The notes beneath the pieces were generated by a model. That model was not told the DNA's origin and did no database searches. It saw nothing but the letters and a program-made list of their open reading frames with translations. A stretch of DNA of 54,973 nucleotides from Microcaldota archaeon (GTDB lineage: Archaea > Micrarchaeota > Micrarchaeia > Micrarchaeales > Micrarchaeaceae): the NCBI GenBank assembly GCA_021811435.1, contig JAJZOR010000007.1:1-54973 (forward strand), in the 5' to 3' direction. Position numbers and translations under genes: made by a program. Shown piece by piece: positions 41,400-50,451 of the stretch (positions are counted from its first letter, which is position 1; every line of letters begins with the position of its first letter).

Positions 41400-41822
41400 T
41401 TATGCCGGCTGCTTCCTGCCTTTCGCCGCGGGCGGCTTCGCGCCGGGCGGCAGGTTGACCGCTGGCGTGTAGCTCAGCAGCGACAGCAGGTACATGAATA
41501 TTATTATCGCTATGCCGTAAGCGAAGGCACTGGGCTGGCCGCCGGAGACTATTATCAGCAGCGCGGCGAAGATCACCGCGACGACCACGTACGATACCTG
41601 CTTCTTCACGTAAGTGCTGCGGTACTTGTCGTATTTCGGGTAGCACGCCCTGCATACCACCAGCCTGTAGTTCTTCGCGTTCTTCGTGACGTTCTGCTTG
41701 AAGTACCTCATCACCCGTATCACGCGGTCCTCCCTGACCTCAAGGCCGTCCCTGGCCTCGCCGCAGATTATGCATCTGGACCCGCTTCCTCCGCCGCGGG
41801 GCTTCTTGTTCTTCTTCTCCAT
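41400..41822 (-). CDS. Zinc-ribbon protein with two TM helices
   Basis: The gene encodes 140 aa. A basic N-terminus is followed by CIICGEARDG and, about 40 residues on, CRACYPKYD, forming a four-Cys zinc site. Then come two TM helices (SYVVVAVIFAALLIIVSGG and YGIAIIIFMYLLSLLSY) and a Pro/Lys-rich tail. Both ends are probably cytoplasmic. It follows the 103-aa gene by 6 bp and so belongs to the VirB4 transcript. No family recognised. Confidence 0.75.
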   Translation of the reverse strand: MEKKNKKPRGGGSGSRCIICGEARDGLEVREDRVIRVMRYFKQNVTKNAKNYRLVVCRACYPKYDKYRSTYVKKQVSYVVVAVIFAALLIIVSGGQPSAFAYGIAIIIFMYLLSLLSYTPAVNLPPGAKPPAAKGRKQPA

Positions 41823-41828
41823 CCAAGA

Positions 41829-42140
41829 TCAACTTACATCGACAGTGACGTCGTACAGCCGGCCCGTCTCGGAGTTTATGCGCTCCTCGTCGACGAGGTC
41901 GAACGCCCTCTTTATCGTGATGTCGTCCATGTTCAGGCGCCTGAACACGTTGCTCGTCTCGTCCCTGTCCAGGCCGGCCTTCTCCAGCATGCTCACGAAA
42001 GCTATGATGTTTATGTGCCTGTGGGCCTTCTCCATGCTGGCGAACAGGGCGGCCATGCTCTTCTCCGTCACGCCGAAATTAGTCAGTATGCGCCTGAGCT
42101 CAGGCCTGCTTATCGTGAACGTCTCGGCTGCGGCTGCCAT
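41829..42140 (-). CDS. 103-aa helical protein directly after the VirB4-like gene
   Basis: Soluble and mostly helical, with an EF-hand-like helix-loop-helix look (RPELRRILTNFGVTEKSMAALFASMEKA ... FVSMLEKAGLDRDETSNVFRRLNMDD) but no proper calcium loop. The start lies three nt from the VirB4 stop, and it is 6 bp from the zinc-ribbon gene. It could be a cytoplasmic adaptor for the ATPase (inference from position only). Confidence 0.75.
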   Translation of the reverse strand: MAAAAETFTISRPELRRILTNFGVTEKSMAALFASMEKAHRHINIIAFVSMLEKAGLDRDETSNVFRRLNMDDITIKRAFDLVDEERINSETGRLYDVTVDVS

Positions 42141-42143
42141 CGG

Positions 42144-43655
42144 TCACACACCCACGTAGCCTATTATCCTAGTTATGAGCATGTCCTCTATGCTCAGCGA
42201 CTTCAGGAACGCGACCATGTTCTCGTTGGATATGCCGCCAACGTCCTTAGCCATGCGCAGCATCTCCATCATCTTCATGCTCCTGCCGTTGCCGTCGAAA
42301 TACGCCAGTATGCCGGTTATGCCGTCGCTGGTCACGTTGTAGTCCACCAGCCTGTCCTTCAGCTCCTCCTTCTCGAACTGGTAGTCGCGCTGCATCACCC
42401 CCGCGGCTATCTCCGCCTGGGTCAGGACGTCCGACATGTCTATCGTGTAGACGTAGAGCGGCTCCTCGCCGTGTATCCTCTCGAGTATGAACGTCTCTGG
42501 GAACCTTATCGCGGTCTGGAAGGCCATCTCCACCGCCGCCTGGCCGACCCCGAACTTCCCGATCTCGTCCCTGATGAAGCCCGAGAAGTTCAGCGAGCCC
42601 TGCAGGTAGTCCAGGAACTTCTCGAACTTTATCCTTAGTATGAACGTGGTGCCGACGTTGGAGAAGATCGCCTCGTTTATGTCGGTCGGGTTCTGCGACG
42701 CGACTATGAGGCCGAACTGGTACTTCCTGCCCTCCCTGACTATCATTATCGCGTCGCTCTTCTCGTCGCTGGCTATCTTCCACGCCTCGTCGAGCACTAC
42801 TATGGTCCTGAGCCCCTTGTTCTCGCTCCATCCCTCGCTCCTCATGCGCTCCTTCATGGTCTGCAGTATGAACAGCCCAGCCAGGGCCCTGAACCTCTCG
42901 TCCGGCAGCCCTGAAAGGTCCACATCGACCAAGCCAGATTCGGTGAGCTTGCCGAGGTCTATCGTGCTCTTCCTCGCGAAATAGTCCTCGCCCTCACGCG
43001 CGAACTGCCTGAGCCTGTATATGGTGTTCTCCAGCTCAGCGGGGTATTCGTATGTGCCTTCCTGCAGCTTCTCCTCCAGAAGCGATATGACCTCCTTCAG
43101 CGTCGGGGCCTCCTTGCCGGGCTGCGGCTTTTCCGAAACTATGAACCCGAAGTTGGCGTAGGACTGCTCCAGCGCCTCCTCGGTCAGCCTCTTCTGCTCC
43201 GGGAATTGCGATATGTCCGTGAGTATGTCAAGGGAATTCATTATCTGCTTCGTCCTGTCGAGCGGCTTCATGCCAGACAGGTCCATGATGTTTATGTAAT
43301 CGCCCTTGGCCAGCGAGACCACCACCCCGCCGCTCTGCTTGACCCATGCCTTGTACTCCCCGGCCCAGTCTATTATCACGGCGTTGCTGTTCCATACGTA
43401 GCTTGCCCTTATGAGCAGGGTCTTGACGAAATATGACTTCCCGGAACCCGTTATTCCTACCACGGCTATGTGGGGGTTGGTCAGGTTCAGGAACGACCAG
43501 GTGAACGGCACCTTGAATATCTTGGTGGTGCCTATGTACAGCGACTTGAACGGGTCGGTCATCAGTGCGCTGACCGGAGGCTCCGGCGGCCTCGAGAAGA
43601 ACGCCCTCTTGGCGACCTCGTTGCTCATTATGCTCTGTAGTTTAAGCAGTGTCAC
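42144..43655 (-). CDS. VirB4/HerA-type conjugation ATPase (stand-alone ATPase domain)
   Basis: From GTG 43655, four nt after GGTGG, the product is 503 aa; the frame is open to 43676. Walker A GITGSGKS at 67-74, VIIDWAGEY after it, Walker B VVLDEAWK at 286-293 and ASQNP near 319-323 identify a FtsK/HerA-superfamily motor of the VirB4/TraC or CedB kind. Archaeal VirB4 proteins usually carry an N-terminal domain of 150-250 residues; here only ~60 residues precede Walker A, and two upstream genes look like that missing part. It would power assembly or substrate movement at the membrane. Confidence 0.9.
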   Translation of the reverse strand: MTLLKLQSIMSNEVAKRAFFSRPPEPPVSALMTDPFKSLYIGTTKIFKVPFTWSFLNLTNPHIAVVGITGSGKSYFVKTLLIRASYVWNSNAVIIDWAGEYKAWVKQSGGVVVSLAKGDYINIMDLSGMKPLDRTKQIMNSLDILTDISQFPEQKRLTEEALEQSYANFGFIVSEKPQPGKEAPTLKEVISLLEEKLQEGTYEYPAELENTIYRLRQFAREGEDYFARKSTIDLGKLTESGLVDVDLSGLPDERFRALAGLFILQTMKERMRSEGWSENKGLRTIVVLDEAWKIASDEKSDAIMIVREGRKYQFGLIVASQNPTDINEAIFSNVGTTFILRIKFEKFLDYLQGSLNFSGFIRDEIGKFGVGQAAVEMAFQTAIRFPETFILERIHGEEPLYVYTIDMSDVLTQAEIAAGVMQRDYQFEKEELKDRLVDYNVTSDGITGILAYFDGNGRSMKMMEMLRMAKDVGGISNENMVAFLKSLSIEDMLITRIIGYVGV

Positions 43656-43680
43656 AATACCACCATATGAACGCAAACAC

Positions 43681-44514
43681 TCATGACTGCCTGTCGAAAT
43701 ACGCCGCCAGCTCCTCCAGCTGCGTCGGCAGCGAAAAATTGAACGTGAAAAGCGTGTAGAGCTCCCTGCCCACGACCTTCGTAAGCTGGAGGTCCATGCC
43801 GCTGAACGCCACCTGCAGGCTCTTTATCTGCGCGCTGAGCCTGTCCACCGCGGCCTTCTCCGATATGTCCACCGCGGTCGTCTCGAAGTACATTATCGTG
43901 GCTATCGGCTTCTCCCCCTGGGATATCCTGTCTATCTTCGTCTGGAGCACGCTTATCTTCCTGCGCAGCTCGGTTATGGCCATCTCGTTGGCCTGGGCGC
44001 CCTGCTGCGCCCTCGACAGCTGGAATTCCTGGTACGAACGCTTGCCCTCCAGCTCGTCCCTGACATTCTGTATGTCGAGACCCGATGAGAGCACGTGGAA
44101 CTTGAACGGGAATCCTATGTTCATTATGGCGCGCTCCCAGGTGTCCGGGGCCTGGAGCATCTTCTGGTCCTCCTCCTCCTGCCGCGACTCCAGCTTGAAC
44201 ACGTATGGGAACAGGTTGCCGGTGACGTAGCCGGTAGCGTAGTACAGGCCGCTGACGTTCTTCACTATTGCATCCTGGCTCTTGATTATCTTGTAGTTCC
44301 TCGCTGGCTGGAACGTCACGCCCAGCATGCTGGTGACCATCGGGAATATTATGAAGTCGGCCCAGTTGAGCATCACTATGAACACTATGGCGAGCAGGGA
44401 CAGCGCCATCGCTATCAGGCCGAATATGCCAGTGCCGAACGACGGCAGCGCAAGCACCACTATGAGCGCAAGGAAGCAAGTCAATAGAAGGTACGTTATG
44501 GCCTCTTCGTCCAT
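43681..44514 (-). CDS. Two-TM protein resembling a detached VirB3/VirB4 N-terminal region (paralogue 2)
   Basis: From ATG 44514, four nt after GGTGA, the product is 277 aa; the long upstream frame is a shadow of the next gene. Two TM helices (about 5-58) are followed by a soluble domain: NYKIIKSQDAIVKNVSGLYYATGYVTGNLFPY, then a coiled coil (about 150-190), then IATIMYFETTAVDISEKAAVDRLSAQIKSLQVAFSGM. This order resembles the N-terminal half of VirB4/TraC-like proteins fused to a VirB3-like hairpin. It ends 25 bp before the ATPase start. The match is by eye; structure comparison would decide. Confidence 0.7.
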   Translation of the reverse strand: MDEEAITYLLLTCFLALIVVLALPSFGTGIFGLIAMALSLLAIVFIVMLNWADFIIFPMVTSMLGVTFQPARNYKIIKSQDAIVKNVSGLYYATGYVTGNLFPYVFKLESRQEEEDQKMLQAPDTWERAIMNIGFPFKFHVLSSGLDIQNVRDELEGKRSYQEFQLSRAQQGAQANEMAITELRRKISVLQTKIDRISQGEKPIATIMYFETTAVDISEKAAVDRLSAQIKSLQVAFSGMDLQLTKVVGRELYTLFTFNFSLPTQLEELAAYFDRQS

Positions 44515-45344
44515 CACATCACCTGCTGTATGTTCTTGCTCAGCTGCTCGCTTATGGTAGAGAAAGGTATCAGGTACTCTGGCTCTATGAACTTCAGCAG
44601 CTCCTGGCCGGTCACCACGCTGGGCGTGACGCCGAAAACCGAGCCTATGCCCGACATCACCTCCCTGGCCCTCTGCTGCGCTATGCTGACCGCCTCGAAC
44701 TCCTTGGTGCCCTTGGCCGATATCGCGGCGTAGGTTATGAGCTCGAGGGACTGCGCCTTCTCTATGTTGTCCAGCATGCTGTGCCACATCGAGAGCTTGC
44801 CCTTAGTGCGGTCCAGCTCCTTGGCCTGGCCCTTCTTGTTCGTCAGCGCAACGGCCTCGTTCTCCAGGGAGTTTATCGTGTCCTTCAGCGTCTGTATGTA
44901 GGCGTCCTTGTTCATCACGTAAAGCTCGGAGGTGAAGCGCACGGTATCCCTTGACACTCCGACCAGCCTGCTCACCTGCCTCGAGAAGTCCATCTTCTCG
45001 TTGTCGCTCATCTCGGTGGCGGAGCGATACAGCGGTATCGCGACGTAGACCGTGGCCACGAACGTGTCGCCGTCCTTGTGCATTATGGAGTCGGCCGAAG
45101 GCGATATGGTGTACGGCTCCTCGTCGCTCAGCACTATGTTGTTGCTCCTCTGCTTTATCGCTGGGACGAGCATGTACGTGTAGAACCTGGACGCGAAGGC
45201 CACGACGTCGAAGAGCAGCCCTATGGCGAGCAGTATGAGCTTGACCACGTCCATGACTCCGCCGCCCGGAAGGGCCGCGGAGAGGGCTATGAAGACGGCC
45301 GATACTCCCAGGAAGGCCATGAGCACCAAAATTTTAATCTGCAT
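44514..45344 (-). CDS. Two-TM protein resembling a detached VirB3/VirB4 N-terminal region (paralogue 1)
   Basis: 276 aa with the same plan as the next gene: two TM helices at about 5-55, a short link (NNIVLSDEEPYTISPSADSIMH), a strand-rich part (VATVYVAIPLYR), a coiled coil at about 150-185, and a closing unit (LELITYAAISAKGTKEFEAVSIAQQRAREVMSGIG) that matches the corresponding ATTAVDISEKAAVDRLSAQI part of the paralogue. Its stop overlaps the next ATG (TGATG). It is the first gene after a promoter at 45386-45397. Function inferred from context: membrane platform for the VirB4 ATPase. Confidence 0.7.
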   Translation of the reverse strand: MQIKILVLMAFLGVSAVFIALSAALPGGGVMDVVKLILLAIGLLFDVVAFASRFYTYMLVPAIKQRSNNIVLSDEEPYTISPSADSIMHKDGDTFVATVYVAIPLYRSATEMSDNEKMDFSRQVSRLVGVSRDTVRFTSELYVMNKDAYIQTLKDTINSLENEAVALTNKKGQAKELDRTKGKLSMWHSMLDNIEKAQSLELITYAAISAKGTKEFEAVSIAQQRAREVMSGIGSVFGVTPSVVTGQELLKFIEPEYLIPFSTISEQLSKNIQQVM

Positions 45345-45385
45345 TGGACCGGTCCCCTTGTCACATTCCTATCTTGTCATTGAAT

Positions 45386-45397
45386 CTTTATTAAACT
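45386..45397 (-). promoter_or_regulatory. Promoter of the split-VirB4 transcript
   Basis: GTTTAATAAAG on the minus strand in the 94-bp gap between the last six-pack gene and the 276-aa gene; the start would be near 45366, some 20 nt before the ATG. Confidence 0.4.
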
Positions 45398-45438
45398 TTG
45401 CTGTGCCGCGCCATGGATTTTGCGATGCACATGATATT

Positions 45439-46542
45439 TTATATGAACGACCTGAGCCTGCTGCCGGTATACGACACCCCTCCTATGAAATTCGCCAGCT
45501 GGGTTACGAACGAGTATGTCAGTGCTATTATCAGGCCCGGGAAGAACAGTATCATCAGCCAGAACGAGCTCATCGCGGGCTCGACGGTCTGCAGCTGGTA
45601 CTGTATGGGCCCGCCCGGCTGCGTGTTGCTTATCGCGCCGCCGCCTCCGCCCAGCGCCGCTATCTTGGCGCTCGCAGAGCCGAACGTGCTCAGGAGGCCC
45701 GGGGTCGTGAAGTAGAACGCGACCGCGAAGAGGGTAGGCATGATGAGGTAGAACCCTATGCCGAGCGCCATCAGCATCCCGCCGAAAGGCCGCGTGGGCA
45801 GGAACATCCTGAAGAGCACCCCGGGTATCAGGAAAACGGGTATGGCGGCTACGGAGAAGAACACTATAAGGTAGTACTCGGACCAGAGCACCAGTATCGC
45901 GTTGCTGAGCACGCCTGCCATGACCTGGACCGGCTCTATGTACGTTATCTCTAGGCCCTCCTGCTTCGCCGCGTTGATGAACGCTGCGAATGTGGAGAAG
46001 AAGCTCGAATCCGGGTACTCTACGTAGAAGTTTATCGAGGCCGAGTACGCTGCGGTCATGTATACGCCGTACAGCGAGGTGTAGAGGTTCTCGGAAGAGG
46101 TTATGGTGTTTCCTATGAGCCCAAGCGATGTGGCGTATGGGTTGATAGGGCCGACGAGCTCTCCGGGGACCAGGCCGAATATAGTGGCGCAGATGTACAC
46201 GAAAAGCAGCACTATTATCGCGCTGGCGGTCGCCTCGTAGAGCTCGCCGATGCCGAAATTCCTGACCATGTCGCTCCTGGCCGCTATGCCTATCATTATT
46301 ATCAGCGCGGAGACCGCGAACGAGAGCAGCACAGCCATGAACACGAACGGCAGGGCCTGGGCCCATTCGGCAGTTATCTGCTGGTTTATCGGGCAGTACC
46401 ACGGAATGCCGTTCAGCTGTGACGCAAGGCTTGAAGGGTATGATGTGCATGTTGCGGCATGCGGAGCCGAGGGGAGGGCCGCGGCTAGCAGTAACGCGGC
46501 GAAGAGGGCCGCGGCCTTCGGTATGGAGTTCCCTGTTTTCAT
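45439..46542 (-). CDS. VirB6-like polytopic membrane protein, copy 6
   Basis: From ATG 46542, overlapping the previous stop as ATGA, the product is 367 aa. Signal peptide (1-30, ending SAPHAA), then a TM, the amphipathic FGIGELYEATASAII segment and a second TM, an external domain, and about four further TM helices. The family motif is LFRMFLPTRPFGGMLMALGIGFYLIMP, residues about 245-275. A Gly5 stretch (GGGGG) is in the last external loop. It shares this layout with the five genes before it. Proposed role: one of several VirB6/TrbL-like channel or scaffold subunits. Not an enzyme. Confidence 0.75.
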   Translation of the reverse strand: MKTGNSIPKAAALFAALLLAAALPSAPHAATCTSYPSSLASQLNGIPWYCPINQQITAEWAQALPFVFMAVLLSFAVSALIIMIGIAARSDMVRNFGIGELYEATASAIIVLLFVYICATIFGLVPGELVGPINPYATSLGLIGNTITSSENLYTSLYGVYMTAAYSASINFYVEYPDSSFFSTFAAFINAAKQEGLEITYIEPVQVMAGVLSNAILVLWSEYYLIVFFSVAAIPVFLIPGVLFRMFLPTRPFGGMLMALGIGFYLIMPTLFAVAFYFTTPGLLSTFGSASAKIAALGGGGGAISNTQPGGPIQYQLQTVEPAMSSFWLMILFFPGLIIALTYSFVTQLANFIGGVSYTGSRLRSFI

Positions 46543-47669
46543 ATAATGCTGCCTATCATCGACATGAAGTCTACGCGCTCGCCCATGGCGCGCGAGAAGT
46601 CGACTATGAAAGCGTCGAGTATTGCGAAATTGAGGAAAGGTATTATGAGCAAGCCGACTATCAGGTAGCCGGTCTCCAGGACCGCGGAGTCGAACGAGGC
46701 GCAGGGGGACGAAGTGCCTGCGCCTGACACACTTATAGGGCATGAGAGGCCGGAGCCCAGCACCAACGTGTAGAGCGAACTGAAGAGGCCGCCCGCCAGC
46801 GTGGCGAGCGAGGTGGACTGCAGCTGCACGTCTATGAAGCCGTAGCTCATGCTCACCAGCAGCGGATACACCAGTCCCAGCCCGAGGCCGAACGCTATGA
46901 GTGATCCGCCGAACGTCCTCGTGAAGCCGAAGCATCTGGCGACCAGCCCCATCACCATGAAGAGCGACAAGAACAGCAGCGAGCCTGATATGAGTATCAT
47001 CTGGACCTGGTTGAGCACTATCAGAGACAGGAGGCCTGATGCGCCCGTCTCGAGCATGGACTCCATCGAGGCAGGCAGCAGGCTTGCGGTACCAAGCTGC
47101 ACTGACACCGTGCCCTGGCCTATTAACGTCAGCGGCGTGAAGTTAAGGATGAAACCCGGCACCGTGGCAGCAGCTATGAATCCGAGGTAGTATATTGTGG
47201 CGAAGTAGCCTGTGGCCGTTGTCATGAAGGAGCTGAGATCGCATGCCGATAGGTTGTACAGATCATTGACGTTGGACGCTGCGCAGGCTTTAGGAAGCAG
47301 GCCTGCGCCCTGAAAAGCGCCCTGCGGGTTCATGAAAAACATGTACGAGAAGGCGCCGAATATGCCTATGAGGAGGAATGACATTAAGGCCTCGTATATC
47401 TGCATCCTGGACCACGCCCTGGCGTTGCTGCTGCCAGTGGCGCCGCTGAGCATGTAGACGATGGCGGCCACTGTTATTATCAGCAGCACGGCTATGGCCG
47501 CAACGCCCTCCCAGCTGGTTATCTCGACTGGAAGCGTGTACAACAGAACCGGCTGCAGGGCGGGCTGCATGTGATGCGGTACCGCGTGCGAAGCCGCGCC
47601 TGGGGAGGCTGCCAGTAGCGCAGACAGGCAGATGAAGAACAGCGTAAATGCTTTTGCTCCCATTTTCAT
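46539..47669 (-). CDS. VirB6-like polytopic membrane protein, copy 5
   Basis: 376 aa with a signal peptide (1-26), a His/Met-rich start (SHAVPHHMQP), TM1, the connecting segment RAWSRMQIYEALMS and TM2, an external domain with two Cys, and about five more TM helices. Motif: VARCFGFTRTFGGSLIAFGLGLGLVYP. It overlaps both neighbours by 4 nt, so copies 4-6 are translationally coupled. The last external loop has CPISVSGAGTSSPC, a probable disulfide loop. Confidence 0.75.
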   Translation of the reverse strand: MKMGAKAFTLFFICLSALLAASPGAASHAVPHHMQPALQPVLLYTLPVEITSWEGVAAIAVLLIITVAAIVYMLSGATGSSNARAWSRMQIYEALMSFLLIGIFGAFSYMFFMNPQGAFQGAGLLPKACAASNVNDLYNLSACDLSSFMTTATGYFATIYYLGFIAAATVPGFILNFTPLTLIGQGTVSVQLGTASLLPASMESMLETGASGLLSLIVLNQVQMILISGSLLFLSLFMVMGLVARCFGFTRTFGGSLIAFGLGLGLVYPLLVSMSYGFIDVQLQSTSLATLAGGLFSSLYTLVLGSGLSCPISVSGAGTSSPCASFDSAVLETGYLIVGLLIIPFLNFAILDAFIVDFSRAMGERVDFMSMIGSII

Positions 47670-48862
47670 ATCACGTTTTTAAGCATAGTGCTGGCGCTCA
47701 GGCTGGGTGCGCCGAGGAGGTCGCCGACCGCCTCCATGAAATCGTACGCCATTATCAGCGACAGCACGAATGCCATGATTGTGTAGAACACAGGCTCTAT
47801 TATGGTCTGTATGAACAGCTGCACCTCGGTGCCGTTGAGCAGGCTGCCCACCACGCTGACCGCGTTCTGGCCGGTGCCTTTTGCGTTGACTGCCAGGTTC
47901 AGCGCGGAATCCGCCATGCCGGCGGCTTTGCTTTCGAAGTTGTTCAGGAATGCCATGTTGGAACACGCTGATAGCAGGCTGCTGCTTGTTCCGCCCGACG
48001 GGCATATGCTTTCCAGCTTAATCACGTAAGGGCTCAGGTAGTTCGGGTTGTAGAACAGGAAGAAGTGCAGCATTATGGGCAGCAGGATGTAGAAACCTGC
48101 GAACAGGCCTAGCATCGCCCCACCGGCAGCCCTGGTTATCGGGAGCGACCTTAGCACTATCCCTGCGAATAGGAACATCGGGAACATGCCGTATATGACA
48201 GCCAGGAATATTCCAAGGCCGAACAGCAGGCCGATCATGAGGCCGCCTATGTCCGTCAGCGTCTGGAGTATCGAGCTTAGGAATAGGTCGCCGGCGTATG
48301 GGCTGAATGTCATCCCGAATGTGGAGAGCTGGAGATTGAACGTAGTGCCGGCGGCTATGTTTATGAATACGGTGTCCATAGCGAACGCCAGTTCGGGGGC
48401 GAGGAGGCCGGCCGAAGCGGACATGACAGCGTTGCAGTCGTCTATGAATATGTTGCTGTTGAACGTTGGGCCGGCTGCTGCGAACAGGTTGGAGTTGGCG
48501 ATGGAGTTCGTTGCGGAGAACGTGCCGAGGAACACGCCCACCACTATTATGGTTATGGCTATCTCGCCGAATTCCGTCTTGGCGAACCTTGTGAGCTTGT
48601 CTATCGCGAAGGCGTGGCCTATCGCGTAGATTATGCCAGTTACAGCGAACATCAGGGATATTATGGCAAGCGACAGGCCTATGAGCGAGCTGAAGCTCGC
48701 TATGTTAACTGAGGTAGGAGGGGGCGAAGTCGGAGAGTATGCCGAGTATGCCGGGAAAAGCGACCCGCATGAGCCGCTGCCGGCCATTGCGCTGTGCGAC
48801 AGCAGCATGAGCGCCAGCGCAGGGAAAATCAATTTTTTGATGTTGAAGCGGATAATGCGCAT
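47666..48862 (-). CDS. VirB6-like polytopic membrane protein, copy 4
   Basis: From ATG 48862 (GGTGG five nt upstream) the product is 398 aa; GTG 48871 is an alternative. Signal peptide (ending SHSAMAGS), TM1, segment DKLTRFAKTEFGEIAI, TM2, external domain, then about five TM helices with the motif LRSLPITRAAGGAMLGLFAGFYILLP. The C-terminal part has a helix pair ending ALSLIMAYDFMEAVGDLLGAP, which is the re-entrant-like end also seen in copy 1. Confidence 0.75.
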   Translation of the reverse strand: MRIIRFNIKKLIFPALALMLLSHSAMAGSGSCGSLFPAYSAYSPTSPPPTSVNIASFSSLIGLSLAIISLMFAVTGIIYAIGHAFAIDKLTRFAKTEFGEIAITIIVVGVFLGTFSATNSIANSNLFAAAGPTFNSNIFIDDCNAVMSASAGLLAPELAFAMDTVFINIAAGTTFNLQLSTFGMTFSPYAGDLFLSSILQTLTDIGGLMIGLLFGLGIFLAVIYGMFPMFLFAGIVLRSLPITRAAGGAMLGLFAGFYILLPIMLHFFLFYNPNYLSPYVIKLESICPSGGTSSSLLSACSNMAFLNNFESKAAGMADSALNLAVNAKGTGQNAVSVVGSLLNGTEVQLFIQTIIEPVFYTIMAFVLSLIMAYDFMEAVGDLLGAPSLSASTMLKNVI

Positions 48863-48871
48863 GCCTACCAC

Positions 48872-50440
48872 CTACACTAGCTTCGCAAGGCCGGCCAGTT
48901 CCGTATCGCCGCCGAGCAGGCCTGACAGCCCTATGACTGCAGATATAACCACGAGTATGTTTATAATAGGCATGAAATACGCGCTGACCCCGACTACGCC
49001 GTACGCATCGAAAAGGTTGTAAAGCAGCGCTATGGCGGACTGCTGCGAACAGCTCTGGCCCGGCAGCGAGGGCAGGGAGGCGGGCGACGACGACATTAAG
49101 GCCTCGCCTGCGTATGCAGGGGTGAGCGAATAGCCTATAGCAATCAGTTCCGCACCTATTATGCCGCCGGTGGGCCAGCATGAACCGCCGGTGGCAGCGG
49201 TGCTGGTCGCTATGTATGTCATGTTGGGCATCACGAAGAAGTTTATGTCATAGTAGTTGCCCGTGGTGGGCGAGTTCTCCGGTATCTGCGTTATGCCGTT
49301 GTATCCGTACGCGAACGAGTTGAACGTGAAGCTGGGCGGCGGAGAGCCCGATTGGGATGGGGCGACCTGCTGGCAGCCGGATGGCTGCGACAGGACTGGG
49401 CCGGATGGCGTGGAGATGTAGTACGGCACTCCTGGGCACAGGTTGACGTATTCCAGGCCGTATATTATCGGCATGAAGACCACGGCCCCTATGGCTATCG
49501 CTATGAAGAGCCCTCCTATGGCCCTGGTGAACGGCGTTGCCCTGAGCACTATGCCTACGAAAAGCATGTAGGGCCAGATGAAGAGCAGCGCTATTATGAA
49601 TACGAACTGCGCGACGTACGACTCGAACGCAAGCGACAGGAGGTCGCCTAGCGGCGAGTATGACTGGAATATCATGTCATAGCCGGCGTACGGCTGGAAC
49701 GAAATCTTGAGGTCGAAGTTTATCGTGCCGGCGCCGGGAAGCAGGCAGGCCTCGAGGTTCGACCAGCATACCGGTTCCACGAACGGGGTGAAGCTGTCGA
49801 GGAACCCCATGTACGTGTCTATCGTGAAAAGCGCGTTGAGGTTGGTGAGCGTCTGGTTCGTCAGGTTCGCTATGAGCACCGCGGATGTCGCGAGGGGGTA
49901 GTCTATCTGTCCAGTGAAGGACGTACTAGGGTCGTAGACCATGTTGCAGATTCCGGGGAACGACGACGTGCCGAAAAGCAGGTTGTATGGGGGCAGGGGG
50001 TTGCTGGGAGCCTTGGTGCTCCTGCTGCTGTAGGACGTGCCGGCTATGAAATTGCCGGAGAACAGCGTGAGCTGCGAACCTGCCGATATGGTGTTGCACG
50101 TCTGGTACATCGCCTGGGGGCTGAGCCCGCTTGCGCTGAACGACGACATGTACAGCGACGCGAAGAATGCGAGCGCGCCCACGACCACGGCCACTATGAT
50201 CGAGGTGCCTATCAGCTGGATGAACTCGCCCCTGGCGTTCGCCTTTATCTTCTGGTCGTTCATCACGTAGCCGATCATGTACCATACCGCCACTATTATG
50301 GCGTCTATGAGCAGCGCCACGACTATGAACTCTGCAAGGTTAGTCTGCGCGGCGTGCACGCTAGTGGGCACCGCGCCCCGGACCTCCTGGACGTAGGAGC
50401 TTATCGCGCTTTGAAGTACGAGGTTCGCTAGTGCCGACAT
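48872..50440 (-). CDS. VirB6-like polytopic membrane protein, copy 3 (largest)
   Basis: 522 aa, the longest copy, and the only one without a cleavable signal peptide (starts MSALANLVLQSAISSYVQEV). TM1 and TM2 surround KIKANARGEFIQLIG. A long external domain of about 160 residues has three Cys. The motif is LRATPFTRAIGGLFIAIAIGAVVFMP. A second external domain (about 355-470) is rich in Ser, Pro, Gly and Tyr with three to four Cys. It is 11 bp from copy 2 upstream and directly against copy 4 downstream. Confidence 0.75.
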   Translation of the reverse strand: MSALANLVLQSAISSYVQEVRGAVPTSVHAAQTNLAEFIVVALLIDAIIVAVWYMIGYVMNDQKIKANARGEFIQLIGTSIIVAVVVGALAFFASLYMSSFSASGLSPQAMYQTCNTISAGSQLTLFSGNFIAGTSYSSRSTKAPSNPLPPYNLLFGTSSFPGICNMVYDPSTSFTGQIDYPLATSAVLIANLTNQTLTNLNALFTIDTYMGFLDSFTPFVEPVCWSNLEACLLPGAGTINFDLKISFQPYAGYDMIFQSYSPLGDLLSLAFESYVAQFVFIIALLFIWPYMLFVGIVLRATPFTRAIGGLFIAIAIGAVVFMPIIYGLEYVNLCPGVPYYISTPSGPVLSQPSGCQQVAPSQSGSPPPSFTFNSFAYGYNGITQIPENSPTTGNYYDINFFVMPNMTYIATSTAATGGSCWPTGGIIGAELIAIGYSLTPAYAGEALMSSSPASLPSLPGQSCSQQSAIALLYNLFDAYGVVGVSAYFMPIINILVVISAVIGLSGLLGGDTELAGLAKLV

Positions 50441-50451
50441 CAGTTAACCAC

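Noticed and set aside
43681-44787. 368-codon version of the 277-aa gene, and similar long N-terminal extensions at 46935 and 33326
   Set aside because: The extra parts lie out of frame over neighbouring real genes and are not protein-like; internal ATGs with ribosome sites or ATGA overlaps are far better.
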